Below are positions 1-5,150 of a DNA stretch of 6,419 nt, piece by piece. The stretch lies in NCBI GenBank assembly GCA_023145955.1, contig JAGLDA010000033.1, forward strand, positions 1-6,419, in the 5' to 3' direction. Position 1 is the first letter of the stretch; each line of letters begins with the position of its first letter. A model generated the notes under the pieces. It ran no database searches. It was not told the origin of the DNA and saw only the letters and a program-made list of their open reading frames with translations. The position numbers and the translations under genes are program-made. The DNA is from Bacteroidales bacterium. GTDB lineage: Bacteria > Bacteroidota > Bacteroidia > Bacteroidales > UBA1556.

Positions 1-48
1 AGGGGCATGATTAAAACATTGTTATATGACTCCATATCACCTAATTAA
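1..48 (+). CDS. Possible 3' end of an upstream gene (partial)
   Basis: Of the three plus-strand frames at the left edge, only frame 1 stays open, reading RGMIKTLLYDSISPN before a TAA at 46-48. The other two frames stop within the first 14 bases. The stop lies 14 bases before the next ATG, a spacing typical of co-directional neighbours. Fifteen residues are too few to assign a family. It may be the tail of a real upstream gene or simply a chance open stretch. Confidence 0.3.
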   Translation, partial: RGMIKTLLYDSISPN

Positions 49-62
49 TAAATTTTAAACAT

Positions 63-953
63 ATGAAGAAGACTCAAATAAAAATACTTGTTCCTACAGA
101 TTTTAGTGAACAATCTAATTTAGCTTTGCACCAAGCAATACATTATGCAGAACTAATAAATGCTCAAATTACACTTCTATATGTGTTACATGAGAAGAAA
201 GGTATTTTAGGAAGTATTTTCAACAAGCAACAAGAAAAAGTGTTTGATACCGCAATTCTTGATAAGCTGAAGGAACAATCAGAGACATACCATAAGAAGC
301 ATAAGGCTATAATAAACTATGAGCTTACACATTCAACAAGTATTCATGGAGCAATATTAGAGTATTCTGAAAAAAACTCTTCCTCTTTAATAATTATGGG
401 GAAAGGGTCTGTATACGAAGGCAATATGGAAATTCCTAGCATTGGGTCTAATACCGCTAAAATTGTACGTCATTCAAAAGTACCTGTAATAACTATCGGA
501 AATTCTGGACATAGCACTGAAATAAAATCAATACTATTGCCATTAGATCTTTCAAAGGAAACTCGTCAGAAAGTAAATTGGGCAATAAAGATTGCTAAAA
601 TAACTGACGCAGAGATAAACGTTGTTTCAGCATTATGGAATAATAGCAATAAAGAGATAACAAATAGGGTTAGCAATCAAATGAAGCAAGTAATAGGCTT
701 TATAAAAAAACAAGGAGTAAAATGCTCAAGTTCTATTATTGAGTCAAAAAGTGATAAAAACCAGAAGTCTATTATTATTAGATATATAGATAAACATCCT
801 GAATTAGATTTGGTAATTATTATGACACAGCAAGAGGATGATTTTACAGAGTTTTTTGTAGGGTCATCGGCCACTGCATTAATACGAAGCATTAAACTCC
901 CTGTATTATCTGTTATTCCACAACAGCTTGACAATATTATCTGGGGTATGTAA
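63..953 (+). CDS. Tandem universal stress protein (UspA family, two Usp domains)
   Basis: This 296-residue protein has two universal stress protein domains in tandem, a common arrangement in Bacteroidota. Usp proteins are cytoplasmic nucleotide-binding or signalling proteins linked to stress survival; the exact role here cannot be read from sequence. Domain 1 (about residues 5-147) opens with ILVPTDFSEQSNLAL, where Asp13 is the usual nucleotide-contacting acid, and ends with IIMGKG, then GSNTAKIVRHSKVPV, corresponding to the family's GxxG-x9-G(S/T) loop. The spacing between the two parts is altered. Domain 2 (about 154-286) opens with ILLPLDLS and ends with IIMTQQEDDFTEFFVGSSA, then LPVLSVIP. 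It keeps the GSSA part but lacks the first glycines, so it may not bind ATP. There is no signal peptide. The ATG at 63 is preceded by an A/T-rich stretch without a Shine-Dalgarno. cinA follows 50 bases downstream and may be co-transcribed. Confidence 0.93.
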   Translation: MKKTQIKILVPTDFSEQSNLALHQAIHYAELINAQITLLYVLHEKKGILGSIFNKQQEKVFDTAILDKLKEQSETYHKKHKAIINYELTHSTSIHGAILEYSEKNSSSLIIMGKGSVYEGNMEIPSIGSNTAKIVRHSKVPVITIGNSGHSTEIKSILLPLDLSKETRQKVNWAIKIAKITDAEINVVSALWNNSNKEITNRVSNQMKQVIGFIKKQGVKCSSSIIESKSDKNQKSIIIRYIDKHPELDLVIIMTQQEDDFTEFFVGSSATALIRSIKLPVLSVIPQQLDNIIWGM

Positions 954-1003
954 TTAATTAGAGTTTAGATATTTATTGCACATAATAAAGATACAATATA
1001 AGA

Positions 1004-2272
1004 ATGAATAAAAGAGGCATTGACATAATAAGTATTGGAGATGAAATACTTATCGGTCAGATTGTTAATACTAACTCTAGTTGGATGGCTAATGAGCTTA
1101 ATAACAAAGCTCTACCAGTAAATAGGATATTGGCTATTGCTGATACTGCTGAGGCTATAAAAGAGGCTATAGCTCATAGTGGCAAATCCGCAAAATTGGT
1201 ATTGGTAACAGGAGGTCTAGGTCCAACTAAGGATGATATAACAAAGAAAACAGTATGCGATATTTTTGATAGCAAATTGGTTCTAAACAAGGAAGTAGAA
1301 GATCATATCCGAAGTTTTTTTAAGAAAAGAGGACGTGATTTAACAAAACTAAACAGCGACCAAGCACTAGTGCCTGACAAATGCAAAGTAATATTTAATG
1401 AAGAAGGTACAGCTCCGGCAATGTATTTTGAGAGAAATAATACTCATTACATATTTATGCCTGGTGTACCTTTTGAGATGAAGAGTTTGATGACTAATTG
1501 GGTTATTCCTTATTTTACCAAACTATGTAAGGTGCCATATATTGCTCAAAAAACAATACTTACAAGTGGCATGGGAGAATCTTTTCTTGCAGAGAAAATA
1601 TCTGATTGGGAAAATACATTAGGCAAAAAAACTAGTTTAGCATACCTACCTTCACCTGGGAGAGTACGATTGCGGATTAGTGTTTCATCTGAAGCAAAGG
1701 AAGAAGCCGATGATTTACTTAATAAGCATATAAAGGACTTATATTTAATAATTCCAGACTTAATATTTGGTTCAGATAACGATACTCTAGAGGGAGTAGT
1801 TGGCAACTTATTATTGGAAAATGGATTAACACTTTCTACCGCTGAAAGTTGCAGTGGTGGGCTAATTGCGCATAAGATTACCAGTATATCAGGAAGTTCA
1901 GATTATTTTAAAGGTAGTATTGTAGCATATAGTAATAGCATAAAAATTCATCAGTTAGGCATTGCAGAAACAATAATTGAAGAACATGGCGCAGTAAGTG
2001 AGGAAGTAGCAATATTAATGGCTAAAAATATAAGGAAGATAATGCAAACTACTTACGCTGTTTCCACAACGGGGATAGCAGGGCCTACAGGTGGAAGTAT
2101 AGACAAACCCGTTGGAACAGTCTGGATAGGATTTGCTCACGAGAATGGAGCTTTTGCTAAAAAATACCAATTTGGCGACCAAAGAGAAAGGAATACAAAC
2201 TGGACAGTACAGACAGCTCTAAATACGATTCGCAAGTATATAAACAATAAACATGACGAAATAAAAAGTTAA
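1004..2272 (+). CDS. cinA: CinA-family protein (nicotinamide-nucleotide amidohydrolase)
   Basis: This is a full-length, 422-residue CinA with both usual domains. The N-terminal MoCF-like/COG1058 domain (about 5-170) carries ISIGDEIL, TGGLGPTKDD at 69-78 and FMPGVPFEM at 151-159; characterised relatives have ADP-ribose pyrophosphatase activity. The C-terminal PncC-type domain (about 262-412) carries TAESCSGG at 279-286, STTGIAGPTGG at 354-364, KPVGTVWIG at 368-376 and the QRERN patch near 393. That domain deamidates nicotinamide mononucleotide to nicotinate mononucleotide in the pyridine nucleotide salvage cycle. The name refers to competence induction in Gram-positives, but nothing here points to competence. 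The protein should be cytoplasmic. The ATG is chosen because the conserved domain begins a few residues later (GIDIISIGDEIL). All main motifs look intact. The stop codon falls inside a 16-base palindrome. Confidence 0.96.
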   Translation: MNKRGIDIISIGDEILIGQIVNTNSSWMANELNNKALPVNRILAIADTAEAIKEAIAHSGKSAKLVLVTGGLGPTKDDITKKTVCDIFDSKLVLNKEVEDHIRSFFKKRGRDLTKLNSDQALVPDKCKVIFNEEGTAPAMYFERNNTHYIFMPGVPFEMKSLMTNWVIPYFTKLCKVPYIAQKTILTSGMGESFLAEKISDWENTLGKKTSLAYLPSPGRVRLRISVSSEAKEEADDLLNKHIKDLYLIIPDLIFGSDNDTLEGVVGNLLLENGLTLSTAESCSGGLIAHKITSISGSSDYFKGSIVAYSNSIKIHQLGIAETIIEEHGAVSEEVAILMAKNIRKIMQTTYAVSTTGIAGPTGGSIDKPVGTVWIGFAHENGAFAKKYQFGDQRERNTNWTVQTALNTIRKYINNKHDEIKS

Positions 2273-2286
2273 TTGTATATACAATT
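2271..2286. repeat. 16-bp perfect palindrome over the cinA stop
   Basis: AATTGTATATACAATT is its own reverse complement, and its first two bases are part of the cinA TAA. As RNA it could form only a 6-bp stem with a 4-base loop and has no U-run after it, so it is a poor terminator. As DNA it has the shape of a dimeric regulator's operator, but no partner regulator is encoded nearby. In AT-rich sequence a chance origin is quite possible. Confidence 0.45.
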
Positions 2287-2319
2287 CAAATTTAATAAAA
2301 TACTTTTGATAACTTTTAC

Positions 2320-2339
2320 TAGATACAACAACGTATCTA
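2320..2339 (+). terminator. Weak hairpin downstream of cinA
   Basis: TAGATAC (2320-2326) and GTATCTA (2333-2339) form a perfect 7-bp stem around the loop AACAAC. The following bases, ATTTATT, are only partly T-rich. It is the only hairpin candidate for ending usp-cinA transcription before the rpmB promoter. It is much weaker than the other terminators in this window and may be inactive. Confidence 0.3.
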
Positions 2340-2396
2340 ATTTATTATCATAATATTATAAGACAATAAAATAATAGCAAGAAATTGCATAATAAG

Positions 2397-2430
2397 TTTG
2401 TGTAATATAAATATTTTGATTTATTTTGCA
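2397..2430 (+). promoter_or_regulatory. Candidate Bacteroidota promoter for rpmB
   Basis: TTTG at 2397-2400 is followed after 20 bases by TTATTTTG at 2421-2428, then CA. This resembles the Bacteroidota pattern of a TTTG/TTG -33 element, a spacer of about 19-21 bases and a TAnnTTTG -7 box, with one mismatch in the -7 box. The sequence upstream (about 2340-2395) is extremely A/T-rich and could act like an UP element. Transcription would start near 2435, giving a leader of about 30 bases before the rpmB ATG. An alternative TAAGTTTG match at 2393-2400 has a perfect -7 box but no good -33 partner. Confidence 0.55.
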
Positions 2431-2467
2431 CTCCGTTTTTGGAAATAAACATTTAAAGATAATAACG

Positions 2468-2704
2468 ATGTCTAAAATTTGCGAGATAACAGGAAAAAAG
2501 GTAATTAGTGGAAATAATGTTTCTCACTCAAAAGCACGTACTAAAAGACGTTTTTACCCTAACCTACAGACAAAGAAATTCTTCATTCCTGAAGAGGATA
2601 AGTATATCACCTTAAAAGTTTCTGCAGCAGGAATCCGTAAGATTGACAAGAACGGAATCTCTGCTTGTATTAAAGAAGCAAAAGTAAAAGGATATATGAA
2701 GTAA
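2468..2704 (+). CDS. rpmB: 50S ribosomal protein L28
   Basis: This 78-residue protein is a typical bacterial L28, a small basic protein of the large ribosomal subunit. It begins MSKICEITGKKVISGNNVSHS, the diagnostic L28 opening, continues with KARTKRRFYPNLQ and ends in the conserved RKIDKNGI segment and a basic tail. The start at 2468 is preferred over an in-frame ATG at 2426: the earlier one would add 14 residues absent from L28 and lies inside the likely promoter. In many Bacteroidota rpmB is followed closely by rpmG (L33) and a short DUF4295 gene. Here a strong terminator follows instead, so rpmB seems to be transcribed alone. There is no clear Shine-Dalgarno, as usual for this phylum. Confidence 0.97.
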   Translation: MSKICEITGKKVISGNNVSHSKARTKRRFYPNLQTKKFFIPEEDKYITLKVSAAGIRKIDKNGISACIKEAKVKGYMK

Positions 2705-2745
2705 AAATGAATTGCTCTAGTGGCAATCATTAAAGATATTTCTAC

Positions 2746-2781
2746 AAAACCGATATTCTATTATGAGTATCGGTTTTTTTT
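2746..2781 (+). terminator. Intrinsic terminator of rpmB
   Basis: AAAACCGATA (2746-2755) pairs perfectly with TATCGGTTTT (2768-2777). The stem can extend inward by a G-U, an A-U and a C-G pair to 13 bp with a 6-base loop (2759-2764). Eight Ts follow at 2774-2781. This is a strong rho-independent terminator about 40 bases after the rpmB stop. Confidence 0.9.
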
Positions 2782-2783
2782 AT

Positions 2784-2793
2784 TAATATTGCA
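2784..2793 (+). promoter_or_regulatory. Weak candidate -7 box for the FKBP gene
   Basis: TAATATTGCA lies just after the terminator T-run and differs from TAnnTTTG at one position. It shares the TTGCA ending with the rpmB and rplU promoter candidates. No TTG-type -33 element is visible at the right distance, because that region is occupied by the terminator hairpin. Transcription would begin near 2800, leaving a leader of under 20 bases. Confidence 0.35.
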
Positions 2794-2817
2794 TTGTAAA
2801 TTAATTCTGTATACACC

Positions 2818-3273
2818 ATGAAATCAATAGTAAGAAGCATTATTATAGCATCTATTGTTCTATTAGTAGGACTTAATTATTCATGCGAAAAGAATCAAGA
2901 TGTAGAAGATAGAGAAATAATAGAGAAATACATAAGCGATCACGACCTAGCAGCTGTAGAGTTAGACAATACTGGCTTGTTTTATGTAATTGAAAACAAG
3001 GGCGGAAACCTTCATCCAACAGTAAACTCTACAGTAACAGTAAACTACAAAGGCGTATTAATTAACGGAAATACTTTTGATTCTCAAAATGGAATTAAGT
3101 TTAGTTTACAAAGCACTATTGTAGGGTGGAAATTAGGTATTCCACTAATTGGTGAAAGTGGAAAAATAAAACTAATAATACCATCAGCTATGGCGTATGG
3201 GTCAAGGTCTGTAGGAGATATTCCTGAGAATTCTGTATTGATTTTTGACATAGATTTATTACTCTTTAACTAA
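2818..3273 (+). CDS. FKBP-type peptidyl-prolyl cis-trans isomerase, predicted lipoprotein
   Basis: This 151-residue protein has one FKBP domain (about 65-150) behind a lipoprotein-type signal. The N-terminus has basic residues, a hydrophobic run at about 8-19 and then LNYSC with Cys23 as the likely lipidated residue. The bases of the lipobox call are Ser at -1 and the position of the Cys, but Asn at -3 makes it atypical. FKBP landmarks are VNYKG with Tyr77, FDS at 87-89, IVGW ending in Trp104, IPSAMAYG with Tyr127, and IPENSVLIFDIDLL with Phe143, matching most active-site residues of FKBP12. It should isomerise proline bonds and help fold exported proteins in the envelope. The acidic residues after the Cys (EKNQDVEDRE) could act as a surface-export signal, but this is inferred. 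GldI of gliding flavobacteria is also an FKBP lipoprotein; this shorter protein is not shown to be its orthologue. Confidence 0.9.
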   Translation: MKSIVRSIIIASIVLLVGLNYSCEKNQDVEDREIIEKYISDHDLAAVELDNTGLFYVIENKGGNLHPTVNSTVTVNYKGVLINGNTFDSQNGIKFSLQSTIVGWKLGIPLIGESGKIKLIIPSAMAYGSRSVGDIPENSVLIFDIDLLLFN

Positions 3274-3321
3274 ACGTGAAATTAAAACCACACTTTATAT
3301 ATCACAAGCTGTAATTACTCT

Positions 3322-3363
3322 CTTTATACAGTCATTCACTTAGATATAATAAACTGTATAAAG
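3322..3363. repeat. 11-bp perfect inverted repeat in the gap before rplU
   Basis: CTTTATACAGT (3322-3332) and ACTGTATAAAG (3353-3363) are exact reverse complements separated by 20 bases. No T-run follows on either strand, so it is not a standard intrinsic terminator. It could be a 3'-end hairpin of the FKBP transcript or a paired protein-binding site. It sits about 120 bases upstream of the rplU -7 box. The rest of the 266-base gap (3274-3539) shows no convincing gene or structured RNA. Confidence 0.55.
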
Positions 3364-3462
3364 CTAAAACACCCATGCGCTACTGCAATAGCCTTACTAA
3401 TAAGCAATTACACACAACGCAAACTCACTTCATTTTTCACAAAAAACTTTCAATAAAAAGTA

Positions 3463-3493
3463 TTTTCATTAGTAAAAAAGTTGTACTTTTGCA
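3463..3493 (+). promoter_or_regulatory. Promoter of the rplU-rpmA operon
   Basis: TACTTTTG at 3484-3491 is a perfect match to the Bacteroidota -7 box TAnnTTTG, in the context TTGTACTTTTGCA. A T-rich element, TTTTC at 3463-3467, lies about where the -33 element is expected but is not a clean TTTG. Runs of A and T further upstream (about 3430-3480) could raise activity, as expected for a ribosomal protein promoter. The start site should be near 3498, giving a leader of roughly 40 bases. Confidence 0.75.
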
Positions 3494-3539
3494 GCCCTTA
3501 AAATAGTAAGGAATAGAAATTAATTTAGATATATAAGTT

Positions 3540-3851
3540 ATGTATGCAATCGTAGAGATCGCTGGTCAACAATTCAAAGTGGAAAAAGGTCAAGAGATTT
3601 TTGTTCACCGCTTGGAAGGCGAAGAAGGCGCAAAGCTTGATTTTGATAGAGTTCTTTTAATAGAGGACGGTAAAAAAATCAAGGTTGGAACACCAAATGT
3701 TGTAGGTGCCAAAGTTTCCACAAAAATTCTATCACACCTAAAAGGTGACAAAGTAATAGTTTTCAAGAAGAAGCGCCGTAAAGGCTATAAAGTTAAGAAC
3801 GGACATCGTCAGTACTTAACAAAAATTAGTATTGAAAGCATTACAGCGTAA
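3540..3851 (+). CDS. rplU: 50S ribosomal protein L21
   Basis: This 103-residue protein is a standard-length L21, a large-subunit protein that binds 23S rRNA. It starts MYAIVEIAGQQFKVEKGQ, the conserved family opening, and has the C-terminal signature region FKKKRRKGYKVKNGHRQYLT with the invariant GHRQ at about 88-91. The start is unambiguous because the L21 N-terminus begins at this Met. rpmA follows after 35 bases in the same direction, the usual bacterial rplU-rpmA pairing. Both genes appear to be driven by the promoter at 3463-3493 and ended by the terminator at 4182-4219. No Shine-Dalgarno is visible. The short leader leaves little room for an autoregulatory RNA structure, and I see none. 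Confidence 0.98.
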   Translation: MYAIVEIAGQQFKVEKGQEIFVHRLEGEEGAKLDFDRVLLIEDGKKIKVGTPNVVGAKVSTKILSHLKGDKVIVFKKKRRKGYKVKNGHRQYLTKISIESITA

Positions 3852-3886
3852 TTTTAATTTAAGTCGAACAATAAAAATTTAAAGAC

Positions 3887-4162
3887 ATGGCTCATAAAAA
3901 AGGTGCAGGTAGTTCAAAGAACGGTAGAGAATCAGAAAGTAAACGTTTAGGCGTTAAGATATATGGTGGTCAAGCAGTACGTGCTGGAAGTATTATAGTA
4001 CGTCAGCGTGGAACAACTCATCACCCTGCAGTAAATGTAGGAATGGGAAAAGACCACACTCTATATTCATTAGTTGATGGAACAGTAGAATTCAGAAAAA
4101 AGAGAGACAATCGCTCTTATGTTTCTGTAGTAGAATTCCCAAAAGAGGAAGTTGCCAACTAA
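3887..4162 (+). CDS. rpmA: 50S ribosomal protein L27
   Basis: This 91-residue L27 begins MAHKKGAGSSKNGRES, so its N-terminal tail, which reaches toward the peptidyl transferase centre, starts directly without the cleavable extension known from Firmicutes. The core has SKRLGVKIYGGQAVRAGSII, then VRQRGTTHHPAVNVGMGKDHT and LVDGTVEF, all family landmarks. One deviation is visible: the conserved HPG in the signature region is HPA here (Ala48, codon GCA), so the strict L27 signature is not matched. The gene is the second of the rplU-rpmA operon, 35 bases after rplU, and a strong terminator lies 20 bases past its stop. Confidence 0.98.
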   Translation: MAHKKGAGSSKNGRESESKRLGVKIYGGQAVRAGSIIVRQRGTTHHPAVNVGMGKDHTLYSLVDGTVEFRKKRDNRSYVSVVEFPKEEVAN

Positions 4163-4181
4163 GAAATAAAAAAATAAGTAT

Positions 4182-4219
4182 AAAGCCACTTACCATATAC
4201 GGTAGGTGGCTTTTTTTTT
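4182..4219 (+). terminator. Intrinsic terminator of rplU-rpmA
   Basis: AAAGCCACTTACC (4182-4194) pairs with GGTAGGTGGCTTT (4201-4213), giving 13 bp with a single T-G wobble around the 6-base loop ATATAC. Nine Ts follow at 4211-4219. This is a textbook rho-independent terminator just after rpmA. Confidence 0.94.
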
Positions 4220-4220
4220 G

Positions 4221-4228
4221 TATGTTTG
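4221..4228 (+). promoter_or_regulatory. Candidate -7 box for the PepSY-like gene
   Basis: TATGTTTG is an exact match to TAnnTTTG and begins two bases after the terminator T-run. Transcription would start near 4235, about 30 bases before the ATG at 4267. This makes the earlier in-frame ATG at 4222 unusable. The -33 region falls on the terminator's loop and 3' arm and shows no TTTG. Confidence 0.6.
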
Positions 4229-4266
4229 TAGCGTACAAAAGCACACAAAAAACAAAACATATACAC

Positions 4267-5040
4267 ATGAAACAATTAATCCTATTACTACTTATTTTCT
4301 CTATAAGCAGCACTACTTATGCACAAGAATTAGTTAGAACTAGTGATGTGCCTTTAAGCATTTCGCGACGATTTGAACAAAAAAATAGAAGTGCTACTAA
4401 AGTAAAATGGTATAGAAATCCAAACAAAAGCTATATTGCTGAGTTTGTAGATAATGGCAATCAAACCTCTGTAACTATAAACCAAGAAGGCAAAGTTGTA
4501 AAAAAAATAGTTGCTATTAAGCTTAAAGAGCTAAATAATAAAATATCAACAGACCTTCGCAAAAACCATAAAGATTTAGACGCAATATCGGCAACCCTAA
4601 TTGAAGAAGGCCGTAAGAATAAGTATTATTCTATTGTACTCCATAAAGATCAAGGTAGAAAGAAAGAACCTCTTGTATATGAAATACAATACGACCTTCA
4701 AGGTAAGTTTATAACTATGTACGAACCTGAAATTGAAGATGATACTGAGGAATACAAATCTGATGATTACGCCAATGAACTTGATGAAGACCTTGAAGAT
4801 CTTGAAGAAATTGAATATAATGTAGACATTAAGAAATCGGGGCTACCAGGACCAGCAGGAGCATATCTAAAAAAACGATTTGATCTTGATTACCACTACC
4901 CTACCATTAGACTTAATAAAAACATGAGATATGGACCTCATTATTTTGTGGAAGCTAGAAAGATAGGCGAAGGAGTTACTCATCAATTTTGGTTTGATAC
5001 TGATGGAAAGTTACTCCGAGAAAAAGATGTGATAGATTAA
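4267..5040 (+). CDS. Secreted PepSY-like (DUF2874-type) domain protein
   Basis: This 257-residue exported protein has no known enzymatic motif. Residues 1-19 form a signal peptide (MKQ, a hydrophobic run, then TTYA before Gln20). The mature part looks like Bacteroidota PepSY-like/DUF2874 proteins: unit 1 (about 28-79) has VPLSISRRFEQKN, ATKVKWYR, YIAEFVDNG and VTINQEGKVV, the family's helix plus KVKW plus beta-hairpin pattern ending in a D/N-x-x-GK turn. Unit 2 (about 88-150) is more diverged and ends IQYDLQGKFI. Unit 3 (about 192-252) runs from LPGPAGAYLKKRF to FWFDTDGKLL. A very acidic linker (about 154-187, mostly D and E) separates units 2 and 3. Such proteins are periplasmic or extracellular and poorly characterised; function is unknown here. 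The ATG at 4267 is chosen over one at 4222 because it begins the signal peptide and lies downstream of the promoter box. It is convergent with the FG-GAP gene. Confidence 0.72.
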   Translation: MKQLILLLLIFSISSTTYAQELVRTSDVPLSISRRFEQKNRSATKVKWYRNPNKSYIAEFVDNGNQTSVTINQEGKVVKKIVAIKLKELNNKISTDLRKNHKDLDAISATLIEEGRKNKYYSIVLHKDQGRKKEPLVYEIQYDLQGKFITMYEPEIEDDTEEYKSDDYANELDEDLEDLEEIEYNVDIKKSGLPGPAGAYLKKRFDLDYHYPTIRLNKNMRYGPHYFVEARKIGEGVTHQFWFDTDGKLLREKDVID

Positions 5041-5058
5041 TCATCTCATTTTTATAAA

Positions 5059-5096
5059 AGAAAAGCCATTTGAATTAATATTCAAGTGGCTTTTCT
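5059..5096. terminator. Terminator hairpin between convergent genes
   Basis: The 17-base arms 5059-5075 and 5080-5096 pair fully except for one T-G wobble, closing on the loop TAAT. The stem ends in AGAAAAG and CTTTTCT, so both strands give a U-rich 3' arm. It lies 19 bases after the PepSY-like stop and 55 bases beyond the end of the minus-strand FG-GAP gene. It could therefore serve both. The U-run is interrupted on the plus strand (TTTTCTGTTTCTG), so efficiency may be moderate. Confidence 0.82.
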
Positions 5097-5150
5097 GTTT
5101 CTGTGAATAAACATCTTTGTTTTTTTGAGCTTATGCAAAAAACTAATCTA

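Noticed and set aside
677..934. Minus-strand open frame of 85 codons inside the universal stress protein gene
   Set aside because: It is fully antisense to a well-supported gene and its translation resembles no family.
1546..1806. Minus-strand open frame of 86 codons inside cinA
   Set aside because: It lies opposite conserved cinA sequence and has no recognisable domain or promoter.
2426..2467. Upstream in-frame ATG for rpmB
   Set aside because: It would add 14 residues not found in L28 and lies inside the likely -7 box, upstream of the expected transcript start.
2711..2731. Small ATTGC...GCAAT hairpin after rpmB
   Set aside because: The stem is only 5 bp; the much stronger terminator begins just downstream.
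3375..3506. 43-codon plus-strand open frame before rplU
   Set aside because: It runs straight through the rplU promoter, looks like translated AT-rich spacer and has no family resemblance.
4222..4266. Upstream ATG for the PepSY-like gene
   Set aside because: It falls within the -7 box, and starting there would place a polar segment before a clear signal peptide.
4092..4313. Hydrophobic 73-codon minus-strand frame over the rpmA end, terminator and signal peptide region
   Set aside because: Its hydrophobicity is an artefact of the antisense of A-rich coding DNA, and it crosses a strong terminator hairpin.
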